5,641 nt of DNA, taken from NCBI GenBank assembly GCA_030526935.1, contig JAUNBY010000219.1, positions 1 to 5,641 on the forward strand. The letters are read 5' to 3'. The translations under genes and the position numbers were made by a program. The stretch is from Clostridia bacterium. GTDB taxonomy: Bacteria > Bacillota > Clostridia > Christensenellales > Aristaeellaceae. The notes under the pieces were generated by a model. It had not been told where the DNA came from. It was given only the letters and a program-made list of their open reading frames with translations, and made no database searches. Shown here in pieces: positions 5,634-5,641 of this stretch; the stretch's first letter is position 1; each line of letters begins with the position of its first letter.

Positions 5634-5641
5634 ACGCCAAG

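Noticed and set aside
62..5637. Similar CTTTACG stretches next to hairpins at both ends of the window, considered as repeat or attachment-site ends
   Set aside because: Only about seven bases match and the flanks differ; no integrase, transposase or duplicated target is present.

Overview
The window looks like a piece of a bacterial chromosome, most likely from an anaerobic Firmicute (class Clostridia, gut- or sediment-type). The grounds are clear AGGAGG-type Shine-Dalgarno sites, sigma-70/SigA-like TATAAT boxes, a COG1653-type sugar-binding protein divergent from AraC regulators, and a PucR/CdaR-type regulator. Base composition is moderately GC-rich in genes and AT-rich between them. The taxonomic guess is inference only. 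No RNA gene, CRISPR array, insertion sequence or phage gene was seen.

Left part (1-1523). A secreted extracellular solute-binding protein (family 1, sugar ABC importer type) is encoded on the minus strand. Two near-perfect tandem hairpins lie just after it, and a strong Shine-Dalgarno sequence for another minus-strand gene sits at the very edge of the window. The importer operon (probably the permeases) therefore seems to continue beyond position 1. Upstream of the binding protein is a 200-bp AT-rich divergent promoter region. It carries a 13-bp imperfect direct repeat, placed as expected for an AraC-type activator.

Middle part (1524-3352). Two AraC-family regulators point the other way and overlap by 4 bp (ATGA), so they form a translationally coupled pair. 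The second has a recognisable cupin sensor; the first has an N-terminal domain I cannot assign. They are the natural candidates to control the divergent importer gene.

Right part (3353-5641). A separate, well-formed promoter drives a 558-residue PucR/CdaR-like regulator that carries two copies of the PucR-type helix-turn-helix, 237 residues apart, and so looks like an internally duplicated protein. After a 119-bp gap comes a small single-domain cupin, in which the usual metal-binding glutamate is replaced by histidine. It may be co-transcribed with the duplicated regulator.

Overall this is a regulator-rich nutrient-uptake locus: one importer gene, three one-component regulators and one small metal-binding-type cupin. 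I see no evidence for a completely new type of system. The most unusual items are the tandem-duplicated PucR-like regulator, the coupled AraC pair with unlike sensors, and the operator-like repeat with the hairpins around the importer gene.
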